Part shown: piece by piece, positions 1 to 7,556 of the stretch
Numbering within the stretch: position 1 is the stretch's first letter
Layout of the letters: each line of letters opens with the position of its first letter
Origin: Phycisphaeraceae bacterium
Lineage (GTDB): Bacteria > Planctomycetota > Phycisphaerae > Phycisphaerales > Zrk34
Direction of reading: 5' to 3'
Length of the DNA stretch: 15,451 bases
Assembly: GCA_028281485.1 (NCBI GenBank)
Contig: JANQJT010000099.1
Span: 1-15,451 of the forward strand
Program-made: the position numbers and the translations under genes
The notes under the pieces: generated by a model
Database searches by the model: none
What the model saw: the letters and a program-made list of their open reading frames with translations, nothing else
What the model was told of the DNA's origin: nothing

Positions 1-345
1 CGCGGGGGGCAGGTGGTCCTTGCTCGTCGCCACCAGCAGCTCGTCTTCGTCGCGACGCAACGGCAACATCCGGAACTGCCACGCCTGGCGACGGTTCAAC
101 ACGCGAAGCGTGTCCACGTCGATCTGCTGCTGGTCCAGGTCGACCTCGGTTCCGAAGTGCAGGTACTGCTCGATCCACGCACGCTCGATGTCTTCCGGTC
201 GCACGTTAAACAGTTGCTCTGCCAGGTACCCGAACGGACGGCCGCACGCCTTCTGCTCTGCAAGGATCTGGTCAACCTGTTCCAGCGACAAGACGCCTTC
301 GCCCACCAGAATCTCACCCAGTCGAATACCCTTTGCCGTGGTCAT
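1..345 (-). CDS. MshEN (GspE/PilB N-terminal) domain protein, 3' end outside the window
   Basis: The reading frame starts at the ATG at 345 on the minus strand and runs off the left edge after 115 codons. It begins MTTAKGIRLGEILVGEGVLS and continues with LEQVDQILAEQ, a GRPFGYLAEQL stretch, then RPEDIERAWIEQYL and RRQAWQFRMLPLRRDEDELLVATS near the edge. This succession (LGEILV, Q-rich helix, LG-type helix, then a P-L-beta strand) is the fold pattern of the MshEN domain found at the N-terminus of type II secretion / type IV pilus ATPases, and also in stand-alone signalling proteins where it can bind cyclic di-GMP. A Shine-Dalgarno AAGGAG lies 7 bases before the ATG, which fixes the start. Whether an ATPase domain follows cannot be seen, so no gene symbol is given. 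The gene appears to be the first of its transcript; the 200 bp upstream contain no other gene. Confidence 0.7.
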   Translation of the reverse strand, partial: MTTAKGIRLGEILVGEGVLSLEQVDQILAEQKACGRPFGYLAEQLFNVRPEDIERAWIEQYLHFGTEVDLDQQQIDVDTLRVLNRRQAWQFRMLPLRRDEDELLVATSKDHLPPA

Positions 346-500
346 GAAGCTGCTCCTTGCGATGCTGTCGTGCACTGTCAGATTCGACCAGTCAAAGCGT
401 TTTATTTAGCGATAACCCCCACCCCGACGCAGTCTCCGGTCCGTCTGTAGCGTCTGATCATGCTGACCGGCATGCACGGGCAGCGGGTCGATATTCGGAC

Positions 501-544
501 GACAAAAGAAAACGGACCCCACCGCAGATTGTGTTAAAGGTCCG
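501..544 (-). terminator. Intrinsic terminator of the bifunctional-nuclease-domain gene
   Basis: Read on the minus strand just after the stop codon at 547-549, CGGACC pairs with GGTCCG (6 bp, 20-nt loop) and is followed at once by TTTTCTTTT. The loop is long, so strength is uncertain, but position and T-tract fit. Confidence 0.55.
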
Positions 545-546
545 CG

Positions 547-939
547 TTAAGCCGTGCCGTCCAGCACGTGCTCTTCGACGTAGATCGGGATGTCGTTGGT
601 TATGCCCAGCGCGATCGCGTCACTCGGCCGGCTGTCGATCTCCACCCACCGACCGTCCTGCTCCACCACCAACAGCGCAAAGAACGTGTCGTCGCGCAGG
701 TCGCTGATCACGATGCGATCCAGCCGGCCCCCCATATCCTCGATCACGTTGGATAACAGGTCGTGCGTCTGAGGCCGATGGATGGTGATGTTCTTTAGAC
801 GACGCTCGATCGCCGCCGCCTCGAACAGGCCGATCACGATCGGCAGCCGCCGCTCGCCGTCGATCTCCTTCAGCTCGATCAACTGATAATCGCGCGTCTC
901 CGAGATCAGAATCCTGCTCAGCTCCATCCGTATCGACAC
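547..939 (-). CDS. Bifunctional nuclease (BFN, DUF151) family protein
   Basis: This 130-residue protein is almost entirely one BFN/DUF151 domain. Seen in the sequence: an N-terminal MELSRILISE strand, LPIVIGLFEAAAIERRL (about 34-48), the RPQTHDLL segment (about 55-62) and the family hallmark IDSRPSDAIALG (101-112). Members of this family have been linked to stress and defence in plants and to a nuclease activity with unclear physiological substrate; a bacterial role is not established, so the function here is open. The frame is open to an ATG at 978, but AGGAGG lies 5 bases before the GTG at 939, so the GTG is preferred. It is divergent from the HhH-GPD glycosylase gene; both promoters lie in the shared gap of about 80 bp. 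An intrinsic terminator follows directly, so it is probably monocistronic. Confidence 0.85.
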   Translation of the reverse strand: MSIRMELSRILISETRDYQLIELKEIDGERRLPIVIGLFEAAAIERRLKNITIHRPQTHDLLSNVIEDMGGRLDRIVISDLRDDTFFALLVVEQDGRWVEIDSRPSDAIALGITNDIPIYVEEHVLDGTA

Positions 940-963
940 GGCTGCCTCCTGTGGGTCGTCCCT

Positions 964-992
964 ATTGTCATCGGTCAAACCACACGGGGCAA
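964..992 (-). promoter_or_regulatory. Candidate sigma-70 type promoter for the BFN gene
   Basis: On the minus strand TTGCCC (992-987), a 17-base spacer and GACAAT (969-964) each match the consensus at 4 of 6 positions. This would give a leader of about 20 nt containing the AGGAGG ribosome binding site. Confidence 0.4.
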
Positions 993-1007
993 ACCAGCCG
1001 CATCCGC

Positions 1008-1022
1008 TAAACTATCCCGCCC
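1008..1022 (+). promoter_or_regulatory. -10 box close to the start of the HhH-GPD glycosylase gene
   Basis: TAAACT at 1008-1013 lies 9 bases before the ATG at 1023, so transcription would begin at or within a few bases of the start codon. No convincing -35 and no Shine-Dalgarno are seen. This matches the spacing seen at five other starts in the window. Confidence 0.4.
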
Positions 1023-1958
1023 ATGGCTACCACGCTCACCATCCCGCTGCCGCCGCGATTCAGCCTGCCCCACGCCGTCTGCAGCTACGGCTACTTCATC
1101 CTCGCGCCCAACCGCTGGGACTCAGGCACCCAAACCCTCCACCGGCCCCTGCGAGACACCCGCGACCGCGTCGTCCGCACCCGCATCACCCAGCCTGCCG
1201 TCCGCACCCTCCGCATCGCCTGCCACCGCACCGTCGCCCGCGCTCACCACGCCCATCTCAAGCGACAGGTCACCCGCATCCTCCGTCTCGACGCCGACCC
1301 AGCCGTGTTCAACACCTGGCACAAGCAGTGTCCCCCGGCCCGCCGCGCGAAGTTTGACCGCCTCTACCGCTCGCCCTCGCTCTTCGAAGACATCGTCAAG
1401 ACCTTCACCAGTTGCAACGTCGCCTGGCCCAACACGATCCGCATGAACCAGCTGCTCTGCGAAGCGGTGGGGCGGGGCGGCGACTTCCCCACACCCGCCG
1501 AACTCGCCGCGTGGTCACCGACCAGGCCCAAGGCCGCCACGAAGGTCGGCTACCGCGCCGAGCGCATCATCCGCCTGGCGCGCGACGTGCACACCGGCCG
1601 ACTCGATCTGGCTTGGTTCGAACACCCCGCGCGCACCACCGATGAGCTATACGAACACCTCATCGACATCTACGGCGTCGGCGACTACGCCGCCAACAAC
1701 ATCCTCCAACACCTCGGCCGATACGACCGTCTGCCCATCGACTCCGAAACCCTCCGACACTTCCGCCAGTTCCACAACCACACCGGCGACGGCAAGGATA
1801 TCACCTCCGCCGCGCGCACCTTCTACGACCGCTACGCCCCGTTCCAGTTCCTCGCCTACTGGTTCGAGCTCTGGGGCGCATACGAGAAACGCTTCGGCAG
1901 CAGCCAGCAGTGGACCGAAGATATCCACGACCAGTTCACCGCCAACAAGTTGAAGTGA
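1023..1958 (+). CDS. HhH-GPD superfamily DNA glycosylase (AlkA/OGG1-like)
   Basis: This 311-residue protein is a probable base-excision repair glycosylase that would flip out and remove damaged (alkylated or oxidised) bases. The helix-hairpin-helix is at about 213-229 (LIDIYGVGDYAANNILQHLG), followed by the GPD-type loop RLPIDSETLRHF (237-247) whose Asp240 is the expected catalytic residue. The position of the lysine used by bifunctional OGG1 enzymes (GVGTK) is a tyrosine here (GVGDY), so a monofunctional glycosylase is expected. No iron-sulfur cluster cysteines follow the domain. The acidic residue after the catalytic Asp (DSET rather than DVHV) resembles a plant/bacterial HhH subgroup of unknown substrate. 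The N-terminal ~110 residues are rich in Arg/His and not recognised in detail. It ends one base before the convergent fructosamine kinase stop. Confidence 0.8.
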   Translation: MATTLTIPLPPRFSLPHAVCSYGYFILAPNRWDSGTQTLHRPLRDTRDRVVRTRITQPAVRTLRIACHRTVARAHHAHLKRQVTRILRLDADPAVFNTWHKQCPPARRAKFDRLYRSPSLFEDIVKTFTSCNVAWPNTIRMNQLLCEAVGRGGDFPTPAELAAWSPTRPKAATKVGYRAERIIRLARDVHTGRLDLAWFEHPARTTDELYEHLIDIYGVGDYAANNILQHLGRYDRLPIDSETLRHFRQFHNHTGDGKDITSAARTFYDRYAPFQFLAYWFELWGAYEKRFGSSQQWTEDIHDQFTANKLK

Positions 1959-1959
1959 T

Positions 1960-2826
1960 TTACACGATCTCGCGCAGCAAACGCACGCTCGAATCGTAGT
2001 ACCCCCCGCCGAACAGGTGCAGGTGATTGAGCACGTGGTGCAGCGTGTACACCTTGATCCGCCGAGCCGCACCCGCCGCCAGCGGATAGACCGCTTCGTA
2101 CGCCGCCTCGAAGCGCGACCCGAACCCGAACAGCCGCGTCATCCCGAACTCCGCCTCGCGGTGCCCCCAGTACGCCGCGGGATCGAAGATCACCGCGCGC
2201 CCTTGCGCGTCCATCGTCGCGTTGCCGCTCCACAGGTCCCCGTGGAGCAACGCGCTGGGCTCATCGGGCCCATCCAACACGGTATCCAACCCATCCAACA
2301 GCTTCGCCCCCAACCGGTCCAGCTCGCCCTCGTCGCGCACCAGCGCCAACATCGGCTTGAACCGACGCTCCGCCCAGAACGCGAGCCACTCATCCATCCA
2401 CCCGTTTGCCTGCGGCGTCGCACCCAGGTAATTGTCACAGTCAAACCCGTACCGGTCCCGTGCGCTGCCGCGATGCAACTCCGCCAGCCCCTGCCCCAGC
2501 TTCTCCGCCAATCCTCCTTCACTTCCGAGGGCACTTCCGGGGGCGGGTGCGATCGCTTCCATCACGATGTAGTCCGGGCCGCTGTCGATCGGTCGCGGCA
2601 CGTAGAGCGAACTATCCGCGTCCGCCAGCGCCGCAAGCCCCGCCGCCTCGCTGCTAAACATGTTCGGCAGGGCCCCCGCGTTCGCGTGTGTCTTGGCGAA
2701 CACACGCTCGCCGTCGTCCAACGTAAACAGCACCGCTTCGTTGATACACCCGCCCCCCACGCTGCGACGCTCGACGACGCGTCGCCCGCACGCCGATTCG
2801 ACGATTGGCTCCAGGTCAGTCCCCAC
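1960..2826 (-). CDS. Fructosamine / ribulosamine-3-kinase family protein
   Basis: This 288-residue cytosolic kinase belongs to the fructosamine kinase family (aminoglycoside-phosphotransferase fold). It would phosphorylate O3 of sugar adducts on protein amines, destabilising the adduct and repairing glycated protein. Seen: the nucleotide-binding GGGCINEA (24-31), Lys45 in FAKTH, NMFSSEAAGL (55-64), the catalytic loop LLHGDLWSGN (193-202) and metal-binding Asp215 in IFDPAAYWGHREAE. Length and motif order match the family. The GTG start at 2826 overlaps the end of the phosphatase gene by 11 bp, implying translational coupling. In characterised bacteria, kinases next to an LMW phosphatase gene act mainly on ribulosamines/erythrulosamines rather than fructosamines, so that substrate is the better guess. 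The start could be a little further in, but the conserved core begins at residue 21, leaving little room. Confidence 0.88.
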   Translation of the reverse strand: MGTDLEPIVESACGRRVVERRSVGGGCINEAVLFTLDDGERVFAKTHANAGALPNMFSSEAAGLAALADADSSLYVPRPIDSGPDYIVMEAIAPAPGSALGSEGGLAEKLGQGLAELHRGSARDRYGFDCDNYLGATPQANGWMDEWLAFWAERRFKPMLALVRDEGELDRLGAKLLDGLDTVLDGPDEPSALLHGDLWSGNATMDAQGRAVIFDPAAYWGHREAEFGMTRLFGFGSRFEAAYEAVYPLAAGAARRIKVYTLHHVLNHLHLFGGGYYDSSVRLLREIV

Positions 2827-3310
2827 GTCCGTTACCAGATTCCAGGTGTTCGATGATCGCGCCGCACGCCGCCTCGATCATGTCCAGCACACGCTCGAAA
2901 CCCGCCTCGCCCCCGTAGTACGGGTCGGGCACGTCCGGCACATCGTCGCGCCCGTGGCCCTCGAGGAAGCTGCCGAGCATGCGGATGTGATCCCGCTCGC
3001 CACCCGCGAGCCGTTCGAGGTCTTCCAGGTTGTCCCGGTCCATGGCGATCACCAGGTCGAACGTCTCCACGTCTTCCGGCGTCACCTGGCGCGCGATGCT
3101 GGTCAGGTCGTACCCGCGCCGCGCCGCCGCCGCGCGCATCCGGTCGTCCGCGCGGTTGCCCGCGTGGTACCCGATCGTCCCCGCCGAATCGATCGTCATC
3201 CGATCGCCCAGCCCCGCGCGATCGGCCATCGCCCGCATCACGCCCTCGCCGGCCGGCGACCGACAGATGTTGCCCATGCACACGAAGATCACGCTCTTGG
3301 TTTCGCTCAT
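2816..3310 (-). CDS. Low-molecular-weight protein-tyrosine-phosphatase family protein
   Basis: This 164-residue phosphatase carries the signature VCMGNICRSP: nucleophile Cys11, the C-X5-R loop ending at Arg17, then Ser18. The general acid is Asp129 in DPYYGG. The fold is complete and of normal family length (about 150-165). Known family members remove phosphate from tyrosine or arginine, but homologues encoded beside fructosamine-kinase relatives have been shown to dephosphorylate protein-bound ribulosamine 5-phosphate and similar adducts, producing the kinase substrate. The 11-bp overlap with the kinase gene supports that shared role here. A TACAAT -10 box sits 9 bases before the ATG and no Shine-Dalgarno is visible, suggesting a leaderless message. 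The gene is divergent from miaB across a 57-bp gap. Confidence 0.9.
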   Translation of the reverse strand: MSETKSVIFVCMGNICRSPAGEGVMRAMADRAGLGDRMTIDSAGTIGYHAGNRADDRMRAAAARRGYDLTSIARQVTPEDVETFDLVIAMDRDNLEDLERLAGGERDHIRMLGSFLEGHGRDDVPDVPDPYYGGEAGFERVLDMIEAACGAIIEHLESGNGRGD

Positions 3311-3319
3311 AGAAGCCCG

Positions 3320-3348
3320 ATTGTAATCGCTCGCCGCGCAACGGTCAC
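3320..3348 (-). promoter_or_regulatory. Promoter of the phosphatase-kinase operon
   Basis: On the minus strand GTGACC (3348-3343, 4 of 6 matches), a 17-base spacer and TACAAT (3325-3320, 5 of 6) precede the ATG by only 9 bases, predicting a leaderless or near-leaderless transcript. Confidence 0.6.
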
Positions 3349-3353
3349 CGGTC

Positions 3354-3359
3354 TACAAT
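3354..3359 (+). promoter_or_regulatory. -10 box of miaB
   Basis: TACAAT lies 8 bases before the miaB ATG at 3368. The -35 is poor. No Shine-Dalgarno precedes the ATG, so a near-leaderless transcript is likely. It mirrors the TACAAT of the divergent phosphatase gene. Confidence 0.55.
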
Positions 3360-3367
3360 GCCCCGCT

Positions 3368-4906
3368 ATGCCGCCGCAATCACCGAAAAACGTCTACCTC
3401 GAGACCTTCGGCTGTCAGATGAACGTCCTCGACAGCGACCTGGTCGCCTCCTCCCTGCGCGGTCTGGGTTACCGGTTCGTTGACGACCGAGACGCCGCCG
3501 ACGTCATCCTCTACAACACCTGCTCCGTCCGCGAGCAGGCCGAGAACAAGGTCTACTCAAGGCTCGGCGAGCTGAAAGACAAAAAGCCCGATGTGATCGT
3601 TGGCGTGCTCGGCTGCATGGCCGAACGCGACGGGGCCGACATGGCCAAACGCATCCCTCAAATCGACCTGATCTGCGGCCCCGGCGAGCTCGACAAGGTC
3701 CCCCAGCTCATCGACAACGCCGCCAAGACCTCCGACAAACAGATCGCCCTGCAGGGCAACACCAACCGGCGTTCCGGCACGCTCGGTGCCGTCGCCGATC
3801 AGCTCGAGCTGCTCGACCTGTCCCGCTCGTTCGATCCCGACCAGCACAACGGATCGGCCTACGTCCGCATCACGCGCGGCTGCAACAAGTTCTGCACCTA
3901 CTGCGTCGTCCCCTTCACACGCGGCGCAGAAGTCCACCGCCCACCCGATCACATCGTCGAAGAGTGCCGCAGGCTCGCAGACTCCGGCGTCGTCGAGATC
4001 ACCCTCCTCGGCCAAACCGTCAACCACTACCGCTACGACCACGGCGCATCGGTCTCCGTCGAGGGCACCGCCCAGCCGCAGGTCGGTCCCGGGCGCGACG
4101 CGTTCAAAAACACCGACAGCCGATGGAACGTCGGGCGCTCCGTCACCACCTTCGCCGACCTCCTCCAGCGCATCCACGACCAGGTCCCCGCCATTCAGCG
4201 CCTCCGCTTCGTCACCAGCTACCCCCAGGACTTCGGCGACGACATCCTCTCCGTCATGGCCCAGTCCCCGCGCATCTGCAAGTACCTGCACGTACCCGTC
4301 CAGTCCGGCTCCAACCGCATCCTCCGGCTCATGAACCGCGAGTACACCGTCGAGCAGTACCGCGCGTTCATCGAACGCTGCCGCTCGTTCATGCCCGACA
4401 TCATGCTCGCCAGCGACTTCATCGTCGGCTTCCCCACCGAGACCGACGAAGACTTCCAGCAGACCGTCGACCTGATCACCTGGGCACGCTACAAGAACAG
4501 CTTCATCTTCAAGTACTCCCCGCGCCCCGGCACGCTCGCGATCGATAAGATGCCCGACGACGTCCCCGACGCCGTCAAACGCGAGCGCAACAACGCGCTG
4601 CTCGCCGCGCAGGCCGTCAACAGCCAGGCCATCCATGCCGAGCAGGTCGGCCGAACCGTCGACGTCCTCGTCGAGGGCGCCAGCAAGTACACCCAGAAGC
4701 AGCGCGACCCCGGCAACGTCGAGCTCCGCTGGGAAACCCACGCCCCCGCCCGCCACATCCAGCTCACCGGTCGAACCGACGGCGACCTCATCGTCATGTT
4801 CACCGGCGACGAGGAACTGGTCGGCCGGATCGTCCCCGTCACCATCCACGACGCCAAGCCGCTGACGTTGTTCGGCAACCTCGCCGAGGCTACGATCCAC
4901 GCCTGA
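3368..4906 (+). CDS. miaB: tRNA-2-methylthio-N6-dimethylallyladenosine synthase (MiaB)
   Basis: This 512-residue radical-SAM methylthiotransferase adds the methylthio group to N6-isopentenyl-adenosine 37 of tRNAs. Seen: the N-terminal domain with Cys16 (ETFGCQMN), Cys52 (NTCSVRE) and Cys83 (GCMAER) for the second [4Fe-4S] cluster; the radical-SAM motif ITRGCNKFCTYCVVPFTRG with Cys172, Cys176, Cys179; the HVPVQSGSNRILRLMNR strand; and a C-terminal TRAM domain (about 425-500). The frame is open far upstream, but homology starts at VYLETFGCQMN and the TACAAT-ATG arrangement supports 3368. Two oddities: the usual LGQNVN is LGQTVN (214-219), and about 28 extra residues (about 224-258) sit between that motif and FADLL compared with E. 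coli MiaB. The M19 peptidase gene begins one base after the stop. Confidence 0.95.
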   Translation: MPPQSPKNVYLETFGCQMNVLDSDLVASSLRGLGYRFVDDRDAADVILYNTCSVREQAENKVYSRLGELKDKKPDVIVGVLGCMAERDGADMAKRIPQIDLICGPGELDKVPQLIDNAAKTSDKQIALQGNTNRRSGTLGAVADQLELLDLSRSFDPDQHNGSAYVRITRGCNKFCTYCVVPFTRGAEVHRPPDHIVEECRRLADSGVVEITLLGQTVNHYRYDHGASVSVEGTAQPQVGPGRDAFKNTDSRWNVGRSVTTFADLLQRIHDQVPAIQRLRFVTSYPQDFGDDILSVMAQSPRICKYLHVPVQSGSNRILRLMNREYTVEQYRAFIERCRSFMPDIMLASDFIVGFPTETDEDFQQTVDLITWARYKNSFIFKYSPRPGTLAIDKMPDDVPDAVKRERNNALLAAQAVNSQAIHAEQVGRTVDVLVEGASKYTQKQRDPGNVELRWETHAPARHIQLTGRTDGDLIVMFTGDEELVGRIVPVTIHDAKPLTLFGNLAEATIHA

Positions 4907-4907
4907 C

Positions 4908-6008
4908 GTGCTCATCTTCGACGGCCATCTCGATCTCGCCGGCATCGCCCTCGACTGCGACCGGGATCTGACCATCGAGGTCGATCAGATTCGCGAGCTC
5001 GAAGCCGCCGGGGTGCATCACGATTTCGGCACAGCCACCCTCAGCCTGCCCGCCATGAAGCGGGGCGGTGTCGGCCTGTGCCTCTCGACGCTCCTGCAGC
5101 GCTGCAAACCCTTCCTTTCTTACGATCGCGACTGCTCCCGCTGCGACGCCGATCGGCGCACACCCGAAGCCGCCCACGCCGTTGCCCGCGGGCAACTCGC
5201 CTACTACCGCCTGCTCGAGTCTCGCAACCTCATTGCCATCATCACCACCGTCGCCGCGCTCGACACCCATCTCCAACGGCTCAACACCTCACCCGACACC
5301 GCGCCGCTCGGCCTGATCGTCACACTCGAAGGCGCAGACCCCATCACCACGCCCGACGAGTTGCACCAATGGCACGCCGTGGGCCTGCGCACCTTGATGC
5401 TCGCCCACTTCGGCCTCAGCCGATACTGCCACGGCACGCCCGCCTTCACCCCCAACGACTACGACGTCCCCGGCCCCCTCACCGACCTCGGCCGCGCCCT
5501 GCTCAAGGAAATGGCCGCCCTCGACATGCCCCTCGATCTCTCACACACCGCCGACCCGTCGTTCGACGAAGCGGCCGATCGTTTTGAGGGCCGCATCTAC
5601 ACCAGCCACACCGCCTGCCGCGCCTTCGTCGACATCCCCCGAAACCACTCAGATGCCCAGCTGAGAACCATCATTGCCCGCGACGGCGTCATCGGCCTGC
5701 CCCTCTACAACCCCTTCATCAACACCATCGCCCCCGACGACGAAAACCCACCTTCCACGACGCTCGACCACTTCGTCAACCACGTCGATCACATCTGTCA
5801 GCTCGCCGGCGACGCCCGACACGTCGCCATCGGCAGCGACCTCGACGGCGGATTCGGTTGCGAACGCATCCCCGTCGAACTCGACACCGCCAACGACTGG
5901 CCCAAGATGATCGACGCACTGGGCGCACGCGGCTACAGCGCAGACGACACCGCCGCCATCTGCAGCGGCAACTGGTTGCGCTTCTTCAAAGAAACCTTAC
6001 CCGCCTGA
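4908..6008 (+). CDS. Membrane dipeptidase family (peptidase M19) zinc peptidase
   Basis: This 366-residue protein of the renal-dipeptidase family (amidohydrolase-like TIM barrel) would cleave dipeptides, possibly including D-amino-acid ones. All expected metal or catalytic positions are present: His7 and Asp9 (FDGHLDLAG), bridging Glu141 (LEGADPI), His213 (DLSHTADPSFDE), His234 (YTSHTACRAF) and Asp311 (IGSDLDGG). There is no signal peptide, so the enzyme is cytosolic despite the family name. The GTG start at 4908 lies one base after the miaB stop, implying co-transcription and coupled translation; a functional link to tRNA modification is not apparent. A cysteine-rich patch at 66-79 (CKPF ... 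DCSRC) is unusual and might bind metal or simply be neutral. Its stop abuts the convergent rpiB stop. Confidence 0.9.
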   Translation: MLIFDGHLDLAGIALDCDRDLTIEVDQIRELEAAGVHHDFGTATLSLPAMKRGGVGLCLSTLLQRCKPFLSYDRDCSRCDADRRTPEAAHAVARGQLAYYRLLESRNLIAIITTVAALDTHLQRLNTSPDTAPLGLIVTLEGADPITTPDELHQWHAVGLRTLMLAHFGLSRYCHGTPAFTPNDYDVPGPLTDLGRALLKEMAALDMPLDLSHTADPSFDEAADRFEGRIYTSHTACRAFVDIPRNHSDAQLRTIIARDGVIGLPLYNPFINTIAPDDENPPSTTLDHFVNHVDHICQLAGDARHVAIGSDLDGGFGCERIPVELDTANDWPKMIDALGARGYSADDTAAICSGNWLRFFKETLPA

Positions 6009-6443
6009 TTAGTCTTCGGACTCGATCTTGTTCACGCGGCGCTCGTGTCGGCCGCCGTCGAACGGCGTTTCCAGAAAGATCTGCACGACCTTTAGCGCCA
6101 GGTCGCTGGTGATCGTGCGCTCACCGATCGAGATCACGTTCGCGTCGTTGTGACGCCGACCCAGCTCCGCCGTCTTCTCGTCCCACACCAAAGCACACCG
6201 CACGCCGCGCACCTTGTTGGCCACGATCGCCTCGCCGTTGCCGCTGCCGCCCAGCACGATCCCCCGCTCGCACGCGCCGTCGGCCACCGCCTCAGCGGCG
6301 GGGCGGATGAAGTCCGGATAGTCGCAGTTCTCCGCCGAATCCGTGCCGAAGTCGACCACCTCGTGACCCGCCTCGCGCAGCATCTGTGCGATCGCCTGCT
6401 TGTACACGAAACCCGCGTGATCCGATCCGATGGCTATCTTCAT
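6009..6443 (-). CDS. rpiB: Ribose-5-phosphate isomerase B
   Basis: This 144-residue enzyme interconverts ribose 5-phosphate and ribulose 5-phosphate in the pentose phosphate pathway. Seen: IGSDHAGF (5-12) that binds the phosphate, the GIVLGGSGNGEAIVANKV active-site loop (61-78), and RRHNDANVISIG (95-106). The E. coli-type catalytic cysteine is absent from the loop; Glu71 with Ser67 takes its place, as in the Mycobacterium tuberculosis enzyme, so this is the glutamate-type RpiB. The length matches the family. It lies 12 bp downstream of ygfZ on the same strand and is probably in its operon. The convergent peptidase gene ends at the base before its stop codon. Confidence 0.93.
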   Translation of the reverse strand: MKIAIGSDHAGFVYKQAIAQMLREAGHEVVDFGTDSAENCDYPDFIRPAAEAVADGACERGIVLGGSGNGEAIVANKVRGVRCALVWDEKTAELGRRHNDANVISIGERTITSDLALKVVQIFLETPFDGGRHERRVNKIESED

Positions 6444-6455
6444 GATCCGCAGTTT

Positions 6456-7550
6456 CTACCTGCTCAGGTCCGTGATTTCAATCTCGACGTGCTCCCCCTC
6501 GGCCGGCGCGCTCAGACGCGTGCCCGCATCGCGCAGGTCCCACTTGACCATCGCGATCCCGATCGGTTTGCCCCCGCGCATCGGCGACGGCGTGCTGCTG
6601 GTCACCGCGCCCACCGCCTTGCCCCGCGGTTCGTCGTAGATCGGTGTCCCCGCCACCGGCAGCCGATCCGACTCCACCACGTCGAACCCCACCAGCAACT
6701 TCGACGGGTGACCGATGTCGCGCATCCGCGCCACCACCTCCTGCCCGCGGTAGCACCCCTTGGTGAAGCTCACCGCCTCGTCCAGCTGTCCCGTCTCACC
6801 CGGCAGCGTATCCGTGCCGTAGTCGATCATGAACAGCGGCACCCCCGCCTCGATCCGCGCGATGTTGTACGCCAGCCAGCCCAGCGGGTAGATCCCCTCA
6901 CCCTCGCCCGCCTCGACCAGCGCCCGCCACAGCACCGGCGCGTGCTCGCGGATCGTCCAAAGGTGATACCCCCGCGCGCCGCACTCGTCCCAGCGCAGCA
7001 CATCGGTCAGGATCATCCCCAGTTGTAGCTCCTGGTACTCGAACGGCACCGTCGGATCGAACCCCTTGTCGCCGAACCGCGCCAGCACGTTCAACGCGTT
7101 GGGTCCGTGCAACGACACGCGGTGATACGTCTCGCGGCGGTCCACGATCTGCACGTCCTCACCGAACAGCATCGCGTCCAGCTCGTCCAGCACGGTCTGC
7201 GCCGAGATCGCGTCCACGTCGATCAGCGTCTTCTCGTGGTCCTGTGCCACCAGCATGTCCGACTGGATCCGCCCCTTGGCGCCCAGCAGCATCGTCCGCC
7301 GCACCTCGCCCTGTTTCATGGCGTTCATGTCGTTGGTGGTCAGCCGATGCAAAAAGTCCAGCCGATCCGCGCCCGTCAACTCGATCAGCGCGCGGTGCGG
7401 ACAATCCATCAAACCCACCGCCTTGCGGATCGGCGCGTACTCCATCTCCAGCACGTCGTGCATCGCCACCACCGCGCACCCCTCGCCGAACGCCATGAAC
7501 TGCGCGTCGGCCTCCTCAAACAAAGATTGCATCGGTGTCGACTGACTCAT
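6456..7550 (-). CDS. ygfZ: YgfZ/GcvT-domain folate-binding protein
   Basis: This 364-residue protein is a YgfZ-type member of the GcvT fold family, a folate-dependent factor for maintaining certain iron-sulfur enzymes. The diagnostic motif KGCYRGQEVVARMRD is at 264-278 with Cys266, preceded by DTLPGETGQLDEAVSF, which separates YgfZ from glycine-cleavage aminomethyltransferase. The frame extends to an ATG at 7598, but that extension would overlap a well-formed promoter (TTGACG, 18 bp, TACGCT) whose -10 ends 6 bases before the ATG at 7550; translation therefore most likely starts at 7550 (MSQSTPMQSLFEE). MiaB, encoded nearby, is an iron-sulfur enzyme whose activity depends on YgfZ in E. coli, an agreeable though unproven link. 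rpiB follows after 12 bp. Confidence 0.87.
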   Translation of the reverse strand: MSQSTPMQSLFEEADAQFMAFGEGCAVVAMHDVLEMEYAPIRKAVGLMDCPHRALIELTGADRLDFLHRLTTNDMNAMKQGEVRRTMLLGAKGRIQSDMLVAQDHEKTLIDVDAISAQTVLDELDAMLFGEDVQIVDRRETYHRVSLHGPNALNVLARFGDKGFDPTVPFEYQELQLGMILTDVLRWDECGARGYHLWTIREHAPVLWRALVEAGEGEGIYPLGWLAYNIARIEAGVPLFMIDYGTDTLPGETGQLDEAVSFTKGCYRGQEVVARMRDIGHPSKLLVGFDVVESDRLPVAGTPIYDEPRGKAVGAVTSSTPSPMRGGKPIGIAMVKWDLRDAGTRLSAPAEGEHVEIEITDLSR

Positions 7551-7556
7551 GCCCCA

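Noticed and set aside
2660..3367. N-terminal extension of about 236 codons in frame with miaB
   Set aside because: It is antisense to the phosphatase and kinase genes and carries no MiaB homology; a -10 box and ATG at 3368 mark the real start.
3557..4975. Minus-strand open frame of about 470 codons opposite miaB
   Set aside because: Asp/Gly/Val-rich antisense composition, no motifs, fully explained by codon bias of miaB.
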